Shown here in pieces: positions 7,921 through 15,574 of a stretch of 23,826 bases of DNA; within the stretch, counting starts at the first letter, position 1, and every line of letters begins with the position of its first letter. The stretch lies in assembly GCA_028706735.1 (NCBI GenBank), contig JAQTVS010000005.1, positions 1 to 23,826 on the forward strand. Reading direction: 5' to 3'. The position numbers and the translations under genes are program-made. Source of the DNA: Thiomonas sp. (GTDB lineage: Bacteria; Pseudomonadota; Gammaproteobacteria; Burkholderiales; Burkholderiaceae_C). Under the pieces are notes generated by a model, which was given only the letters and a program-made list of their open reading frames with translations, searched no databases and was not told the origin of the DNA.

Positions 7921-9149
7921 ACAGTCCAGCCCGCCAAGACCCCAGTGCAGTGCTGCGTCCATCGGTCATGGCCGCAGCACTGGCGCTGTTGGTCATGGGG
8001 GCCGCGCAAGCCGCGGAGTTCCCGCCGCCCTGGACGCCAGAGACTCCGGGGTTGCACCCGGTGTTGCAACTGCAGCACACCTGCAGCAGCAATCTGTTCG
8101 GCCTGAGCAGTGGCGCTGCGGCGCAAGCGAAGTTTGGAGACGCGCAAGTGTCCGATTGCTGGAGCGCCGCGCAGGCCGGGGTGCGCTATGACGACGGCGG
8201 CGCCGTCGGCCGTCTGCACGGCCACGCGATCATCGGACGAACGCGATACCAGCATTACCGCGGCCTGGACTACACCGGCCACGACGTGGCGCTGGGCTAC
8301 GACCTGAACCACACGCCAAAGTGGAATCTCTACCTCGGCGCCAGCGACACGGCGACGCTGCAGAACCTCCTGATCTTTCAGGCCCCGCTGCGCGATGTGG
8401 TGCGCCAGCAGGTTCTCAGCGCGGGAGGGGCGCGCCAGTTGTATGGGCGTCTGGACGGCACGCTGGATGCAGCGTGGATTCGCGTGCGCAACGGCGCCGC
8501 CAGTCAGCGGCCCTATGACATGGACATCGCCCAGATGCGTGCCGGAGCGCGCTACACCAGTGCGGCGGGCAACGCCCTGGCGTTCACATTGGGCACGCAG
8601 CAGGGCCGTTATCCCAACGCCGCGCTGCAAGTCGGCGGCACGCCCCCGGCCAACTATCGCCAGATCGACGGCACAGCACGATTCACCTGGTCAGACGGTG
8701 CGTTCTGGCAGTTGGGCGGTTCGGCCGGTTATCTGCGCTATCGCACCGATGGGCTGGCCGCGCGTGACTTCAGCGGCGTGATCGCCGACATCGCTGCGAA
8801 GCGCGCCCTGACCGTGGACACCGCGCTGCAGGGTGCGCTCTACCGCAGGTTGGTGCCGTACAACACGCTGACCACCAGCTACCAGGTGCTCACCGGGGCG
8901 CTGATCGGCCTGTCCTGGCAGCTCAACGCCACCACGCGGTTGCAGGCCGATTACCGGCGAGAGCAGGCCAGCTACCCCGGTACGCCGCGGCGCGATCACA
9001 TCCACGCCACCGACTTGGTGGCCAGCTACCAGCCGCGCCCGGGCACGCAACTTGCTGTGCGTTATGCACTGAACAACCAGACTTCCACCGCCGCCAACAG
9101 CAGCTATTCCAGCCACGATCTGAGCCTCGTCCTCAAGCAAGCGTTTTGA
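7917..9149 (+). CDS. epsL: EpsL-like outer-membrane beta-barrel, EPS export
   Basis: This 410-aa protein has a signal peptide (hydrophobic stretch about 17-29, cleavage after A30-Q-A32), then LQLQHTCSSNLFGLS, which resembles the conserved H-x-x-N-LF start of EpsL/putative beta-barrel porin 2 proteins. The rest is a run of alternating amphipathic strands with many Tyr, Trp and Arg, and it ends in LVLKQAF with the terminal Phe expected for BAM-assembled barrels. It starts by a 4-nt overlap with wzx. The next gene is a short Wza-like protein, so the pair is probably the outer-membrane exit. The free Cys pair in the mature protein (CSSN and DCWSAA) is unusual and might form a disulfide. Confidence in the EpsL name is moderate; in the barrel it is high. 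Confidence 0.78.
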   Translation: MNSPARQDPSAVLRPSVMAAALALLVMGAAQAAEFPPPWTPETPGLHPVLQLQHTCSSNLFGLSSGAAAQAKFGDAQVSDCWSAAQAGVRYDDGGAVGRLHGHAIIGRTRYQHYRGLDYTGHDVALGYDLNHTPKWNLYLGASDTATLQNLLIFQAPLRDVVRQQVLSAGGARQLYGRLDGTLDAAWIRVRNGAASQRPYDMDIAQMRAGARYTSAAGNALAFTLGTQQGRYPNAALQVGGTPPANYRQIDGTARFTWSDGAFWQLGGSAGYLRYRTDGLAARDFSGVIADIAAKRALTVDTALQGALYRRLVPYNTLTTSYQVLTGALIGLSWQLNATTRLQADYRREQASYPGTPRRDHIHATDLVASYQPRPGTQLAVRYALNNQTSTAANSSYSSHDLSLVLKQAF

Positions 9150-9187
9150 CCCATCCTGATCTCACCCGCTACGGAGACCGAACCGCC

Positions 9188-9982
9188 ATGCGCTTCCGCC
9201 CTTTGTTCGCTCTGTTCATCGCGCTGATCCTCCTGCTTGCCGCGCGCGCGCAGGCCGGTGAATATCTGCTCGGCCCCGGTGACATTGTCAGCGTGACCGT
9301 TTACGGCCACCCCGAACTGCAGGTGCCCGCGGTGCAGGTGGATGCGCAGGGTCAAGTGGTGCTGCCGCTGCTGGGCTATGTGCCGGTGGGCGGTCTGAGC
9401 GCCACGGCGGCGAGCAAGGCGGTGGCGGCACGCCTGAAGGAAGGCGGTTTCATCCTCAAGCCCTACGTCAACGTGCTGGTGGACAAATACTTCAGCCAGC
9501 AGGCCGTGGTGCTCGGTGCCGTGAACAAGCCAGGCAAGTATGTGCTCGATAGTGGCAGCCGCGTCACCGATCTGCTGGCGCTGGCCGGAGGCATCGGCCC
9601 GACCGGGGCGGACAGCGTCATCCTGCAGCGCTCGCAAGACGGCAAGCGCACTGACACAACGATCCGCCTTGACGCCCTGTTTGCAGGGGGCTCTGCGCCC
9701 GACCCGGTGGTCAGTGCGGGCGATGTGCTCTACGTCCCGCAGGCGCCCGTGTTCTACATCGAAGGCGAGGTGAACAAGCCCGGGGCCTACCGCCTGGCGC
9801 CGGGCATGACGCTGCTGCAGGCCGTGGCGCTTGGCGGCGGGCTCACGCGCCGTGGCACGCTCAGCGGCGCTTCCATCCACCGCGCTGGCGAAGGCGACAA
9901 GACAGCGGTGCAGCGCGGCGCGGGCGCCGATACGCCGATCCGCGCCGACGACGTGATCGACATCGGGCAAAGTCTGTTCTAG
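9188..9982 (+). CDS. epsE: Polysaccharide export protein EpsE (short OPX/Wza family)
   Basis: This 264-aa periplasmic or outer-membrane export protein has a type-I signal peptide (RFRP, hydrophobic core, cleavage after A21-Q-A23), then the Poly_export domain (GEYLLGPGDIVSVTVYGHPEL...GQVVLPLLGYVPVGG) and two SLBB segments (AVVLGAVNKPGKYVL and FYIEGEVNKPGAYRLAPGMTLLQAVALGGG). The protein contains no cysteine, so it is not a lipoprotein, unlike E. coli Wza. It ends soon after the second SLBB with no C-terminal amphipathic helix, so it cannot itself form the Wza-type helical outer-membrane pore. ATG 9188 has GGAG 11 nt upstream; a TTG at 9146 overlapping the EpsL stop is in frame but gives an unsuitable signal peptide. 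Confidence 0.92.
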   Translation: MRFRPLFALFIALILLLAARAQAGEYLLGPGDIVSVTVYGHPELQVPAVQVDAQGQVVLPLLGYVPVGGLSATAASKAVAARLKEGGFILKPYVNVLVDKYFSQQAVVLGAVNKPGKYVLDSGSRVTDLLALAGGIGPTGADSVILQRSQDGKRTDTTIRLDALFAGGSAPDPVVSAGDVLYVPQAPVFYIEGEVNKPGAYRLAPGMTLLQAVALGGGLTRRGTLSGASIHRAGEGDKTAVQRGAGADTPIRADDVIDIGQSLF

Positions 9983-9990
9983 GAGCTGTC

Positions 9991-11349
9991 ATGGACCTTC
10001 AGGGATTGCTGCTTACCTTGCGCGCACGCTGGCTGGTCATCGCCGCTTTCGCCTTCATTGCGGCGACTACGGCTGGCGTCACCACCAAGCTGCTGCCAAA
10101 GCATTACGTCGCTACTGCGCAAGTCGTGGTCAACAGCCAGTACGTCAACCCTGTCACCGGGGCGCAGATGCAGGGCATGCTGATTCCAGCCTACCTCAAC
10201 ACCCAGACCATGATCCTGACCAACCGAACAACTGCGCTTCAGGTGGTCGACGCCCTGCACTTGGCTGACGATCCCGCCTGGAAGGCGCAGTACGCCGCAG
10301 TGGCCGCCAAGCTCACGCCTGGTGCGGGCAGCCTGCGCGAGTGGATCGCACAAAGCCTGCTGTCCAAGTTCAAAGTGGGCGCCACCGACCGCGACAACAT
10401 TATCTCAATGAGCTACACCGCGGGCCAGCCCGAGCAGGCGGCGCGCGTGGCCAATGCCTTCCTCGACGCCTATCTGCAGACTAATCTGGCGCTGCGCACC
10501 CAGCCAGCCGAACGCACCGCGCAGTGGTACGCGGCGCAGCTCAAGGCGCAGCAAGCCGAGGCAGAGCAGGCGCAGGCAAGGCTGGTGGCGTATCAGAAAC
10601 AGCATGGTGTCATCCTCACCGAACAAGACCCGCAGGCGGCGGCCCCGCTGCAGGCGCTGGCTGCGCAGCAGGCCGCAGCCGCGGCGCTGAACTATGCCGA
10701 CACGTCGCGCGCCCAGATCGCTGCCAACAATAGCGCCGAAATCATGCGCGACCCCGTGGTGCAGTCGCTCAAGACTAGTCTGGCACTGGCGCAGGCCCGG
10801 CTCAGCCAGCTCGCGCAAACCGAAGGTCCGAATAACCCGCAATACATCGCAGCGCAAGCCGAGGCCTCCAGCCTGCAGTCCAAGCTGGAGCAGCAGATTG
10901 CCACCATGCAAAGCACGGTGCAGAGCACCGCGCAGGTCTCGCGCCAGAGCATGGCCGACATGCAGGCCGCGGTGCGTGCGCAGCAGCAGCGCCTCATCTC
11001 CGACAACACCCTCAAGGCCGAGGGCCAGTTCCTGGTGCAGCAGGCCGCCAACGCGCAGAAGCTGTACGACGCGACGCTGCGCAGCTACCAACAAAGCCAG
11101 ATGCTGTCCAAGTCGGACCAGACCGACATCACCGTGCTGAGCCGTGCCGTGCCGCCGCTTGCTCCCTCTGGGCCGCGGGCGCTCATCACGGTGGGCGTGG
11201 GTGGCCTGCTCGGGCTGATCCTGGGCATGTCCGTTGCCCTGCTGATTGAACAGTTGCAGCGCAAGGTGCGCTCGGTGCAGGAAGTCATCGACCTCACTGG
11301 CGCGCCGCTTCTAGGTACGGTGCAGCTGCGCCCTTTGCTATTGCGTTGA
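9991..11349 (+). CDS. epsF: Chain-length determinant protein EpsF (Wzz/PCP family)
   Basis: This 452-aa inner-membrane polysaccharide co-polymerase has a first transmembrane helix at about 14-35, a Wzz domain (HYVATAQVVVNSQYVNPVTG), a long Ala/Gln-rich helical and coiled-coil periplasmic part (about 165-375), the Pro-rich segment VPPLAPSGPRA, and a second transmembrane helix near 396-418. It stops shortly after the second helix, so the cytosolic kinase is not fused and is supplied by the next gene. It starts 8 nt after epsE with AGGAG 7 nt upstream. It would control polymer length together with EpsG and connect to EpsE across the periplasm. The stop is close to the EpsG start, consistent with coupling. 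Confidence 0.92.
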   Translation: MDLQGLLLTLRARWLVIAAFAFIAATTAGVTTKLLPKHYVATAQVVVNSQYVNPVTGAQMQGMLIPAYLNTQTMILTNRTTALQVVDALHLADDPAWKAQYAAVAAKLTPGAGSLREWIAQSLLSKFKVGATDRDNIISMSYTAGQPEQAARVANAFLDAYLQTNLALRTQPAERTAQWYAAQLKAQQAEAEQAQARLVAYQKQHGVILTEQDPQAAAPLQALAAQQAAAAALNYADTSRAQIAANNSAEIMRDPVVQSLKTSLALAQARLSQLAQTEGPNNPQYIAAQAEASSLQSKLEQQIATMQSTVQSTAQVSRQSMADMQAAVRAQQQRLISDNTLKAEGQFLVQQAANAQKLYDATLRSYQQSQMLSKSDQTDITVLSRAVPPLAPSGPRALITVGVGGLLGLILGMSVALLIEQLQRKVRSVQEVIDLTGAPLLGTVQLRPLLLR

Positions 11350-11360
11350 TGGAGTCTGTG

Positions 11361-12320
11361 ATGGACATTCCTACCCCCGTTGGTCCGATTCCCGTGCGGC
11401 TGGCGCAGCGCTTCGCTGCACACGAGACCGAGGGCGTGCTGCAGCGCTCGGCGTTTCCGCCCAAGCCGGGCCCGGCGCTGGCAGCAGACACCGGCCGCGA
11501 CCTCAAGCTCGGCCAGCTTCTGCTCGACTCGGGCAAGCTCAGCGCCGCTGGCGCCGAACGCGTGCTTCGGCTGCAGAAGACCGAAAACCTGCGCTTCGGC
11601 GATGCCGCGCTGCGCCTCGGGCTGGTCAGCGAGCAGGACATCCTGCTGGCACTGGCGCGTCAGTTCGACTATCCCGTGCTGGCGCCCGGCGCCAACGGCT
11701 TCAGTGATGAACTGCTTGCCATCTTCCAGCCCTTCACCCCGCAGGTCGAGCAGCTGCGCGCGCTGCGTAGCCAGCTTATGGTGCGCTGGTTTGGCGCCGG
11801 ACGTCGCAGTCTGGCGCTGGTGGGTACGGCACCTTCGGGTTCCATGAGCAATCTGGCGGCCAACCTTGCCGTTGTGTTTTCGCAGCTCGGTGAGCGCACC
11901 TTGCTGATCGACGCGAACCTGCAGCGCCCTTTGCTGCACGGCCTGTTCAACTTGCCCGCGCGGCAGGGACTTGCCGACGTGCTGATTGGCCGCGCCGGGC
12001 TCGACGTCGCGGTGCGTATCGACACGTTGCATGGCCTGACCGTGCTGGCCGCGGGCACGCTGCCGCCCAACCCGGCCGAAATGCTGGCGCGGCCCGGCTT
12101 CGCCGAACTGCTGGCGCATGCCGCTGACGCGTTCGACGTGGTGCTGGTGAACACCGCTCCGAGCCACATCGCCGAAATCCTTCCTGTGTGCGCCGCTGCG
12201 CAGGGTGCGTTGCTGCTGGCCGATCAGCATCTGAGCGCAGCCGCGGAAGTGCGACGCATGGCTGGCGCCATTCAGCAGTCCGGGGCCACGCTGGTGGGCA
12301 GCGTGCTCAACCAGCGCTGA
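11361..12320 (+). CDS. epsG: EpsG-type BY-kinase homologue with degenerate nucleotide-binding motifs
   Basis: This 319-aa cytosolic partner of EpsF belongs to the chain-length-determinant tyrosine kinase group. Residues about 45-110 (LKLGQLLLDSGKLS...LRFGDAALRLGLVSEQDILLALARQFDYPVL) are the N-terminal domain that EpsG shares with type II secretion ATPases. The P-loop NTPase domain follows, with AANLAVVFSQLGERTLLIDA almost identical to the family. The catalytic motifs are altered. Walker A reads GTAPSGSMSN (155-164), one residue short and without Lys or Arg. Walker A' is IDANLQ (183-188), with N for the second D. Walker B is VLVNTAP, with N264 for D. There is no C-terminal Tyr cluster. It is probably a pseudokinase. 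ATG 11361 has GGAG 6 nt upstream; ATG 11349 overlapping the epsF stop is an alternative. Confidence 0.9.
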   Translation: MDIPTPVGPIPVRLAQRFAAHETEGVLQRSAFPPKPGPALAADTGRDLKLGQLLLDSGKLSAAGAERVLRLQKTENLRFGDAALRLGLVSEQDILLALARQFDYPVLAPGANGFSDELLAIFQPFTPQVEQLRALRSQLMVRWFGAGRRSLALVGTAPSGSMSNLAANLAVVFSQLGERTLLIDANLQRPLLHGLFNLPARQGLADVLIGRAGLDVAVRIDTLHGLTVLAAGTLPPNPAEMLARPGFAELLAHAADAFDVVLVNTAPSHIAEILPVCAAAQGALLLADQHLSAAAEVRRMAGAIQQSGATLVGSVLNQR

Positions 12321-12347
12321 AGCCAGCGCAAAGCCCGGACGCGCGCC

Positions 12348-13823
12348 ATGCAGATCCTGCCGATGCGAGCCGATCTGCGCGGGCAGTTGGGCGCTGCGCT
12401 GGCTATCGCTTGCGGCCTTGTGCTGACCGTGTTGGGCGGCTGGGTCGCAGGCCACCTGACGCTTGATGGCCGCCACCTCCTGATCCTGCTGCTCGCTGCG
12501 ACGGCCGCCTTCGTTCTTGGGATACTGTTTTTCTATGCCAGCGAAACCTTGCTGCTGCTGATCATCCTGTTCCGCTCAAATCTCGACCTCATTCTGGGAA
12601 TGACCAAGATTGGCGGCGGCGGAGCTGGCATCAGCATGGGCGGTCTGCTCAATGCCCTGATCATCGGCCTGATCGCGATGGAGATGCTCAGCCGTAAGCA
12701 GATTCCGGTGTGGAGGCTACTCCTGCGCACTTGGCTGCCGTTGCTTGTGGTGATGATCTTCACCCTTGCCTACACGCCGCGGCTTATCCCGGGCATCAAG
12801 AACGACCTTGCGCTGTTGTCGAACGCGGCGATCTTCCTGCTGGCCTTCGCCCATGTGCGCGACAAGTCGAGCCACGACCTGTGGATGCGCGCCGTGCTGC
12901 TCTCCACCATCGGGCCCGTGCTTTACGGCCTCTATCAGGTCGTGACACATACTGGATTCCAGGCGCCCGCTTACGAAGGTGACGGGTTGCGCATCAACAG
13001 CTCCTTTACCCACCCGAACATCTTTGCTTTCTACCTCGTGCTGATGCTGTCGCTGCTGTTCGTCGTGTGGCGAGGGGGCATCCTTGCTGTGAGCCCGCGT
13101 GTGCGGCGCCTGTTGCCGGTGTACGGCCTGCTGCTTCTGTTCTTGCTCATGGGCACAAAAACCCGTAGCGCCTGGGGAGCGATGGCGTTCTTCTTTCTCG
13201 CCTACGCGTTGATCATGGAGCGCAAGCTCCTGCCCTGGTTGGTGCTTGCGGCCGGGGCTGCGTTGTTCCTGCCCGATGTGCGTGAGCGAATTACAGAGCT
13301 CACCACGGGCAACAGCGGCATGTATTACCAGCCTTTGAATTCGTTTGCCTGGCGCAAGGACATGTGGTTAGCCGCACTGCACTTCATGCAGCCCGCGAAC
13401 TATTTGTTCGGCTACGGCAAGGAGTCTTACGAGTTCTATTCGCGCTGGTTCTACCCACTAGGCAACGGCGAGGGGCCGCCGGCACATAACGTTTACATGC
13501 AGGTGTTTTTCGATGGTGGGCTGCTGGGGTTGGCGGGCTTCGTCTGGCTGCTGATTGGCAGCGGGACATTGGCAACGCGCGTGCTGAAAAGTGATCGCAA
13601 GGAAGGTTTTCTTCTGGTTATGTTGGTGGTGGAATTTGCCATCGTCTCGTTTTCGGACAATATGCTCGATTACCTGGTCTACAACTGGTATTTGTGGTTC
13701 GTGCTCGGCGTTGGCCTCAGCCTGCATATGGCGCAGCATTCCGGTTACGACGCCCTAGCAGCGCGGTCGTCGCCAGACGCCCAGTTTCCCGCTGCCGTTG
13801 CGTCTTTGCGAAAGCGGCGTTGA
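12348..13823 (+). CDS. wzy: Wzy-type EPS polymerase (O-antigen ligase/polymerase family)
   Basis: This 491-aa protein has about 10-12 hydrophobic segments, with a large periplasmic loop around residues 320-380 between late helices. The family signature INSSFTHPNIFAFYLVLML (H222) and GTKTRSAWGAMAFF match the O-antigen ligase/polymerase domain. It would join flipped repeat units on the periplasmic face; the Wzx-Wzy-EpsF context favours a polymerase over a lipid-A ligase. The ATG at 12348 has no clear ribosome site, and ATG 12363 is a possible alternative. The stop overlaps the ATG of a short ORF (TGATG). Confidence 0.87.
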   Translation: MQILPMRADLRGQLGAALAIACGLVLTVLGGWVAGHLTLDGRHLLILLLAATAAFVLGILFFYASETLLLLIILFRSNLDLILGMTKIGGGGAGISMGGLLNALIIGLIAMEMLSRKQIPVWRLLLRTWLPLLVVMIFTLAYTPRLIPGIKNDLALLSNAAIFLLAFAHVRDKSSHDLWMRAVLLSTIGPVLYGLYQVVTHTGFQAPAYEGDGLRINSSFTHPNIFAFYLVLMLSLLFVVWRGGILAVSPRVRRLLPVYGLLLLFLLMGTKTRSAWGAMAFFFLAYALIMERKLLPWLVLAAGAALFLPDVRERITELTTGNSGMYYQPLNSFAWRKDMWLAALHFMQPANYLFGYGKESYEFYSRWFYPLGNGEGPPAHNVYMQVFFDGGLLGLAGFVWLLIGSGTLATRVLKSDRKEGFLLVMLVVEFAIVSFSDNMLDYLVYNWYLWFVLGVGLSLHMAQHSGYDALAARSSPDAQFPAAVASLRKRR

Positions 13824-13936
13824 TGGACGTCCGCATCCTCACTTGCTGGAAGCAGCGCAAACTGTTGTTTGGAGCGATACAGCCCATCTTCAGGACGAGA
13901 GCCATGCACAAGTACCCGGTTCGCCGCTGCCCCTAA
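13823..13936 (+). CDS. Short basic ORF coupling wzy to the acyltransferase (37 aa)
   Basis: This ORF fits exactly between its neighbours. Its ATG overlaps the wzy stop (TGATG) and its TAA overlaps the next gene's ATG (TAATG). The 37-aa product begins MDVRILTCWKQRKLLFG and has nine Lys/Arg against one Asp, two Cys, and no recognised domain. An internal ATG at 13904 lies 8 nt after AGGA, so the last 10 codons alone could be a ribosome-loaded coupling ORF. The following acyltransferase has no ribosome site of its own, so translation of this ORF could supply ribosomes to it. It may instead be the relic of a deleted gene's 5' end or a chance frame. Confidence 0.4.
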   Translation: MDVRILTCWKQRKLLFGAIQPIFRTRAMHKYPVRRCP

Positions 13937-14979
13937 TGGCCGTCAAACTCGCCCCCATCCAGGCGCTTAGGGCCTACGCCGCGATCATGGTCGTGATCAA
14001 TCACCTGTGGAGAAACGGGGAATTGGCTTCGACTATGGGATTTGACAATATTGGAGGTTTCGGTGTTTATATTTTCTTTGTAATTAGCGGCTTCATTATT
14101 TCATATTCCCTTGCAGACAAAATCGACAGGTTCGACAACTTCTTGTTCTTGAAGAAGCGAATGCTCCGCATCTTTCCGATGTATTTGTTGGTGTATTCGG
14201 TATTTTGCTTGCTGTATTTGCATTCGGTCATCGTGCATGGCAAGGAAATTGATTTGTCGCTGCTGATTGAAAATGCTCTGTTGCTGCCGTCATTTACTGG
14301 GGATGCGAATTACAGAATGCTGGTCTATCCAGCATGGACCCTCGTTTACGAGATGTTGTTTTATTATGTGTTTTTTATTATGATTTCGATTTCAAAAAAT
14401 AAGACTAAGGCAATTATTCTAACCACTCTTGCGATTGTGTTGGATATATTCGCGATGCAGTTTTTCCACCTTCAGGGGCCGAAGCTAGGCTGGGCCAACT
14501 TCACCTATATCACGGGCGACCCTTTGATGCTGTACTTTGTGTCAGGCTGTGTTTTATATTTGGCATGGGCGAAATGGGGCGGAAAAACTCCGTTCAACCT
14601 GTTGACCGCACTTGCCGCTTTTATTGTCTTGACAGTCATTTCGTTTACGGCTCCTAGGACGGGTTATTTTCAGCTGCTGCGCTTTTTGATCCCGACGGCA
14701 ATCGTTGCTATCCATTTATTTTCAGATTATGGGCATGGCAGAGTTGTTGAGTTCATCGTCTTCCTTGGCGCTGCGTCGTTCAGCATCTATCTGTTTCACC
14801 CACTGATCTACGAAACCATCGTTCGCGTTTCGTGGCTGTCGCATTTACACGGGGACTTGTTTGGCTTGGTGTCCGTCATGGCAGGCATATTGCTTGGGTG
14901 CTTGGTGTACATTTTTATTGAAAAGCCGATGAATCATTTCCTGCTTCGCCGCCCGACTCGTCGGCCGGTTGCCGCCTGA
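13936..14979 (+). CDS. Acyltransferase family 3 (OafA/YrhL-like) membrane O-acyltransferase
   Basis: This 347-aa integral membrane enzyme would add acetyl or another short acyl group to a sugar of the repeat unit. It begins APIQALRAYAAIMVVINHLW with the conserved His (H23), has FVISGFIISYSLADK, the RMLRIFPMYLL motif, and about ten hydrophobic segments, and ends in a short basic tail. Length is normal for the family. Base composition is unlike the rest of the locus: for example 14 G/C of 60 bases at 14341-14400 and 18 of 60 at 14041-14100, against 46 of 60 at 15421-15480. This suggests later acquisition. The ATG at 13936 has no ribosome site; upstream in-frame codons add sequence unlike the family. 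Confidence 0.88.
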   Translation: MAVKLAPIQALRAYAAIMVVINHLWRNGELASTMGFDNIGGFGVYIFFVISGFIISYSLADKIDRFDNFLFLKKRMLRIFPMYLLVYSVFCLLYLHSVIVHGKEIDLSLLIENALLLPSFTGDANYRMLVYPAWTLVYEMLFYYVFFIMISISKNKTKAIILTTLAIVLDIFAMQFFHLQGPKLGWANFTYITGDPLMLYFVSGCVLYLAWAKWGGKTPFNLLTALAAFIVLTVISFTAPRTGYFQLLRFLIPTAIVAIHLFSDYGHGRVVEFIVFLGAASFSIYLFHPLIYETIVRVSWLSHLHGDLFGLVSVMAGILLGCLVYIFIEKPMNHFLLRRPTRRPVAA

Positions 14980-15009
14980 TGTTTGAAATGACGTCTTACA
15001 GGGACCGCC

Positions 15010-15552
15010 GTGGCAATCCATGACGACCCACTTTGGCAACAGGACCTGTTGCGGCTCGGTGTGGCGCGACCCTTTTTCAAAGAGCAGTCCATCTGGGCGA
15101 TCTGGGTCTATCGCTATGGCCGCCGCGTGGATGCCATGACGCCGGGAGTGGGCAAACGCTTCAGGCTTCGTCTGTATTGGCTGCTGTTCCGCTTGGTGGA
15201 GACATGCACCGGCATCAGTCTGCCCAAGGAGGCGGAGATCGGCGGAGGGCTGCGCATCTTTCATTTTGGCGGCGTGTTTGTGCACCCGCAGGCGCGCATC
15301 GGCCGCAACTGCACTCTGCGCCAGGGCGTGACCATTGGCAACAAGTCCGAAGGGGGCTCGGTTCCCGTGCTGGAGGATGAAGTGGAACTCGGCGCCTACG
15401 CCCAAGTGCTGGGCGGCGTGGTGCTGGGCCAGGGTTGCCGGGTGGGCGCGCTGTCGGTCGTGACGCGCGACGTGCCACCCGGCGTGACGGTGGCGGGTAT
15501 TCCGGCACGACCCTTGCATGGCAATGACGTCGGTACTTTGCCGTCGCCATGA
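15010..15552 (+). CDS. Hexapeptide-repeat O-acetyltransferase (serine acetyltransferase-like)
   Basis: This 180-aa left-handed beta-helix acyltransferase has a helical N-terminal part (about 1-70) and hexapeptide repeats from about 75 on (AEIGGGLRIFHFGGVFVHPQARIG, LRQGVTIGNKSEGGSVPVLEDEVELGAYAQVLGGVVLG). The conserved acetyl-CoA-site His is H85. It resembles the CysE-like enzymes in EPS loci (WcaB type), which acetylate sugars rather than serine. Start is GTG 15010 after AGGGA, 5 nt away; no in-frame ATG fits. Acceptor unknown. Together with the previous gene it implies that the polymer is acylated at two or more places. Confidence 0.87.
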   Translation: MAIHDDPLWQQDLLRLGVARPFFKEQSIWAIWVYRYGRRVDAMTPGVGKRFRLRLYWLLFRLVETCTGISLPKEAEIGGGLRIFHFGGVFVHPQARIGRNCTLRQGVTIGNKSEGGSVPVLEDEVELGAYAQVLGGVVLGQGCRVGALSVVTRDVPPGVTVAGIPARPLHGNDVGTLPSP

Positions 15553-15574
15553 TTGCGGGTCGCAGGAGTCTGTT

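Noticed and set aside
15010..15552. Serine O-acetyltransferase of cysteine synthesis (CysE)
   Set aside because: It is shorter than CysE and sits between a sugar acyltransferase and a glycosyltransferase in an EPS operon; sugar acetylation is more likely.
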